Assembly: GCA_026225415.1 (NCBI GenBank)
Contig: JAMFSS010000001.1
Span: 186,001-250,000 of the forward strand
From: Alphaproteobacteria bacterium
Lineage (GTDB): Bacteria > Pseudomonadota > Alphaproteobacteria > UBA9219
Direction: 5' to 3'
Length of the DNA stretch: 64,000 nucleotides
The translations under genes were made by a program, and so were the position numbers. Below the pieces are notes generated by a model. It worked only from the letters and a program-made list of their open reading frames with translations. It did not search any database and was not told the DNA's origin. This document shows positions 61,099 through 64,000 of the stretch, piece by piece. How positions within the stretch are numbered: the first letter of the stretch is position 1; every line of letters starts with the position of its first letter.

Positions 61099-61368
61099 TT
61101 AGGTTGGAAAGCAGCCCAGATAGTTGACGCGGCCATTAGGAAGTTGCCAGAAATGTGGAACGTTACCGTTCGCTGCGCAAATGACGGCTGGACGGAATCC
61201 ATTATCAAATAAATCAGTTGTCCAACAGCCGCCAGGATTACAGGTTACCGCCTGTCCGACATAAGCCTGCGCCACAGCAGGGGTGGGAAGGGCGACAGTC
61301 ATTGCCACAGGTGTTGCGACAGCTGTAATTGCTGCTGTTAATGCCTTTGCGGTTTTCTTAAAGTTCAT
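61099..61368 (-). CDS. Small exported Cys-containing protein of unknown function
   Basis: This 89-residue protein has a clear signal peptide (about 1-34, MNFKKTAKALTAAITAVATP, ending AVA QA) and a mature part of about 55 residues with four Cys (VTCNPGGCW, VICAANG, LGCFP), enough for two disulfides. No family recognised. An AGGAGG site precedes the ATG. Such small exported disulfide proteins may be envelope components, inhibitors or effectors; nothing nearby decides. Confidence 0.68.
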   Translation of the reverse strand: MNFKKTAKALTAAITAVATPVAMTVALPTPAVAQAYVGQAVTCNPGGCWTTDLFDNGFRPAVICAANGNVPHFWQLPNGRVNYLGCFPT

Positions 61369-61492
61369 ATGGCCTCCTAGCCAATATTTAAACTCAGACT
61401 CACTACGAATCTGCTTGAGCTATGAGACTACAGACTCAGATATAAAACAATATGGAGTATAAATGTATGATGGACACTATATTTTAAAGGGC

Positions 61493-62083
61493 TTAACCCC
61501 AGGCGCGATCGCGCGGACCCACATCCAGATGCACAAATTCGCTGTCGGGATAATAACCAACGCCGCCGCGATCCATCGCCAAAGCGACTTGATGCAAACG
61601 GGGTAGGGGGGTGCCGTCAAACCGGATATCCGCCGCCATACCACGCATATGGAAACTGTTTTTCGCTACACCGTTCGACGCTTCGCGCAAAAACGCGTTG
61701 CTCTGCGCCGAGCGATAGCCGGAGATAATTTCAATCGGCCTGTCATTCTGCACATGCGCCTGCACATCATGCAGCAAATCCATCAAACGCAAATCCATCA
61801 CATGGCTTTGGCCTGTCCGGTGGTCACGCAACACATGGTTTATCTGCGCCCATGCCTTGCGGTCATAACTTCCATCTTTCCAATAAACGGCGCGCAGCCT
61901 TTCATCGGTATGCAAATTGTGGAAGGCGAGCATGCGAACGCCACTGGCCGATGCGTGATGCGTGACAGATGAAGGTGGCCGCACAACATTCGCAGCCCAA
62001 ACGGGCGCGGCCACGCCGCACGCAATGGCTGTCAGGCCAAGATTTAGAATACGACGTCGTGCTGGGTTGGCGGGTTGTGTCAT
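61493..62083 (-). CDS. DUF882/YcbK-like M15 peptidase
   Basis: This 196-residue protein has a Tat-type signal (RRRILNLGLT and hydrophobic part, about 9-31) and the DUF882/M15A peptidase core: GYRSAQSNAFLREAS, SFHMRGMAADIRFDG (zinc His and Asp) and EFVHLDVGPRDR. Members act on peptidoglycan as L,D/D,D-carboxypeptidases or stay inactive. It lies 52 bases after the YcbB-like transpeptidase on the same strand; in E. coli the equivalent ycbB-ycbK are also adjacent. Confidence 0.88.
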   Translation of the reverse strand: MTQPANPARRRILNLGLTAIACGVAAPVWAANVVRPPSSVTHHASASGVRMLAFHNLHTDERLRAVYWKDGSYDRKAWAQINHVLRDHRTGQSHVMDLRLMDLLHDVQAHVQNDRPIEIISGYRSAQSNAFLREASNGVAKNSFHMRGMAADIRFDGTPLPRLHQVALAMDRGGVGYYPDSEFVHLDVGPRDRAWG

Positions 62084-62135
62084 GCGTTGATGCTAATAAC
62101 CGCCCACGTAATATACAATCAAATTATCGGCCAAA

Positions 62136-63788
62136 TTATAACGCGTTCTTTTCCTTCACTTTATTTATTAACATGGGGTCGTAACCATAAATATCCTTTC
62201 GGAAATTGACCGCGCCGCCATCATCGGGAAACGCATCCCAATACAGAAAATAAATCGGCATCGGCTTGGCCAGCAAAACGGTTTTTGTTTCGCCCGCTTC
62301 AATCTCATGCCCGATACGGGCTTCATCCCAATCGCCATTTTTATCATGCGTATGTTGTAATAAAATCTGCGCGACGCCTTCGGGGTCTTCCAACCGCACG
62401 CAGCCCGAACTGAAATCCCGTTCGGCTTTATCAAAGAGTTCCTGATGCGGCGTACCATGCATATAAACATCGAACGGATTTTTGAAATTGAATTTCAACT
62501 GGCCGAGGCTGTTCAAATCTCCCGGCGCCTGTCGCAACGTATAAGGAAAATGATCGGGGTCGAGTTTCTTCCAATTGATCGTGGTGCCGGCGGGGTCGTC
62601 GGTGCGCCCTTCGATCACCATGCCCATTTTTTCCAGGTAACGCGGATTCTTAACCAGCTTGGGCAGAATATCTTTTTTCGCGAGTTTGACCGGCACATGC
62701 CATGACGGGTTCACAACCATATTGGTGATGCGGCTGCCCACAAACGGCGTGGGGCGTTCCGGTTGACCGTCGACCACGATGCCGCTGTAAATCACTTTGT
62801 TATCTTCAGTGATATCGACCGTGAATGCGGGGATATTCACAACCGTGTAATTTGCGGGCGGAAAACTGTCCGGCATGTGGCGCCACCGTTCCATAGTGGC
62901 GCGTATCTGGTTGATGCGTTCTGCGACAGGCACATTCAGACTATCCACGGTTTTGCCGCCCAAATGCCCGTCGGGGGTTAGTCCATTGCGTTCCTGATAG
63001 GCCAGCAAAGCCTTGCTGAGGCTATCGCCAAAAAGTTCCGAATTATTGGCTGAAGATTCGATGTAGCCCTCGGCGGCCAGACGCGCGCGCAATTGCGGCA
63101 TGCGTGGATCATGGTCGCCCGGACGCAGATTGCCGCCATTATCAATGACCGGCCACGCGCCTTTCGCCGCAATCTCGCGATAATTTTTCAACCCAATCGC
63201 CAAACCGCGATAAGCGGCATTTTGCGGCGCAATCTGGTCAAAGAAAGAACCCAACGTGCTTTCGCGCACCGCCTGACCCATCAGCACCGGCAGATCAATT
63301 GTATCGCGATGAAAATTCCACCCGGGATAGATTGCATCCAGATCAACCGCATCGCCGTGCAGATCATGCGCCAGATGAAACAAACATGCCGTAATCATCG
63401 GCTCCAGTTTTTGTTTGTCGGCGCTTTCGGTGCTGTTGGCCAACCCGCGCATTTGCTCCAACGGATAGGTGGCTTCTTCCAACCCGTGATAGGCAATCAA
63501 CGCGGCGAGAGAGTCGATAAAGGAAACCGCTTTCTTCACCCCGTCTTCATCCGCCAAATTCCATGCTGGATGATTATTGCGCGCGGCATAGAATTTTTCC
63601 AACTCCGCCTTGGTGGCGGGGGATGCCGTGATATCCGTCAGGCTTACATCCGCAACCGGTGCCGCAACGGGCACGATAACCGATGATATATTGCTGGTGG
63701 AGGCTGCCTGCGGAGGCGCAACTTCCTCCTGCGCCATCGCGGCATCAGAACAAAAACACAAAGCAATAAGGACAAAAACAAGAAGCAT
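62136..63788 (-). CDS. YcbB-like L,D-transpeptidase
   Basis: This 550-residue protein has a signal peptide (about 1-20), an N-terminal helical scaffold, a peptidoglycan-binding-like part (about 255-290, SKALLAYQERNGLTPDGHLG) and a C-terminal YkuD catalytic domain with HGTPHQELFDKAERDFSSGC, ending VRL (Cys463). It forms 3-3 cross-links between peptidoglycan stems, as E. coli LdtD (YcbB) does. It precedes the DUF882 gene in the same transcript direction. Confidence 0.92.
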   Translation of the reverse strand: MLLVFVLIALCFCSDAAMAQEEVAPPQAASTSNISSVIVPVAAPVADVSLTDITASPATKAELEKFYAARNNHPAWNLADEDGVKKAVSFIDSLAALIAYHGLEEATYPLEQMRGLANSTESADKQKLEPMITACLFHLAHDLHGDAVDLDAIYPGWNFHRDTIDLPVLMGQAVRESTLGSFFDQIAPQNAAYRGLAIGLKNYREIAAKGAWPVIDNGGNLRPGDHDPRMPQLRARLAAEGYIESSANNSELFGDSLSKALLAYQERNGLTPDGHLGGKTVDSLNVPVAERINQIRATMERWRHMPDSFPPANYTVVNIPAFTVDITEDNKVIYSGIVVDGQPERPTPFVGSRITNMVVNPSWHVPVKLAKKDILPKLVKNPRYLEKMGMVIEGRTDDPAGTTINWKKLDPDHFPYTLRQAPGDLNSLGQLKFNFKNPFDVYMHGTPHQELFDKAERDFSSGCVRLEDPEGVAQILLQHTHDKNGDWDEARIGHEIEAGETKTVLLAKPMPIYFLYWDAFPDDGGAVNFRKDIYGYDPMLINKVKEKNAL

Positions 63789-63831
63789 TCGATTGGGGCT
63801 TTTCGGATGGGGGCGGGAGGGCTATTACTTT

Positions 63832-63904
63832 CTTGCCTTTCCTCTGTGGGAGAGGAAGCAAAAACTAAGACTCACGCTCTTGAAGCGTAAGTCTTAGTTT
63901 TTGC
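63832..63904. repeat. Two overlapping palindromes upstream of the L,D-transpeptidase gene
   Basis: GCAAAAACTAAGACT (63858) pairs with AGTCTTAGTTTTTGC ending at 63904, and ACGCT/AGCGT inside makes a stem of about 20 bp. A second hairpin, TTGC-TTTCCTCT/AGAGGAA-GCAA at 63832-63861, shares the GCAA with the first, so the two compete. It may be a terminator of an upstream gene outside the window or a dispersed element. Beyond it, to 64000, I see no gene. Confidence 0.7.
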
Positions 63905-64000
63905 AGGTGAGGGGTCGCCTTGTTGTGACTCTGGTTTTCAACGACAAAGCAATCTAGCCCGTATCATGCCGCAACATCAAGAAACACGATTAATGCCCTA

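Overview
The window reads as chromosomal DNA of a free-living, hopanoid-making alphaproteobacterium of moderate GC. The signs are the end of a squalene-hopene cyclase, hpnG and hpnH; CcrM, the GANTC methyltransferase with a RAMA-like C-terminus; the linked set mutY, DciA, DsbA-like and SMC; a DUF4167 gene; the block pyrB-plsY-dprA-topA-rnr; and CtrA-like TTAA-N7-TTAA boxes. There is no rRNA, CRISPR array, phage module or insertion sequence. Gene order recalls poorly sampled Micavibrio- or Rhodospirillales-like lineages, but I cannot place the taxon from this sequence alone.

Layout. 1-8.8 kb: hopanoid genes (shc end, hpnG, hpnH) interrupted by a HEPN/MNT toxin-antitoxin pair, a HAMP/coiled-coil membrane protein, rodA, purQ, a LysE exporter and a ParDE-like pair. 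9-13.6 kb: tRNA-Arg(CCT), two accessory genes, upp-pyrD and two small membrane proteins. 13.7-18.7 kb: phosphate transporter, DUF3108, gph, glmU, sodB and a lone ribbon-helix-helix gene with tandem repeats in front of it. 18.7-27.2 kb: smc, dsbA-like, dciA-like, mutY, ccrM and rnhB. 27.4-32.9 kb: DUF4167, dapF-ftsY, AMP nucleosidase and a TPR/glycosyltransferase-like protein. 33-35.7 kb: rplKA and rplJL with an L10 leader, but without nusG before or rpoBC after. 35.7-39.8 kb: trpS, murJ, prepilin peptidase and a pair of unknown genes.

40-49 kb is the accessory part: tRNA-Ser(TGA), a spermidine-synthase-like protein, a WbdD-like methyltransferase-kinase fusion, tRNA-Arg(TCT), a three-gene block (XRE regulator with a TrmB-like sensor end, a GNAT-like protein, an exported phospholipase-D-family protein), a frameshifted AQPA-repeat protein and a cluster of nested hairpins. 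48.7-56.8 kb is the minus-strand run pyrB-plsY-dprA-topA-fkbM-rnr, lacking pyrC. 56.9-64 kb holds an RluA-family pseudouridine synthase, AsmA, tRNA-Asp, lipA, a 35-residue lipoprotein candidate, a small exported Cys protein, and a DUF882/M15 peptidase beside a YcbB-like L,D-transpeptidase.

How genes join up: hopanoid synthesis, envelope growth (rodA, murJ, glmU, L,D-transpeptidase, DUF882), DNA maintenance and cell cycle (smc, ccrM, mutY, dprA, topA), pyrimidine and purine metabolism (pyrB, pyrD, upp, purQ, amn) and translation. The candidates most worth following up are the HEPN/MNT pair inside the hopanoid operon, the XRE/TrmB-like block, the WbdD-like fusion, a palindrome translated as the N-terminus of MutY, and the detached ribosomal operon.
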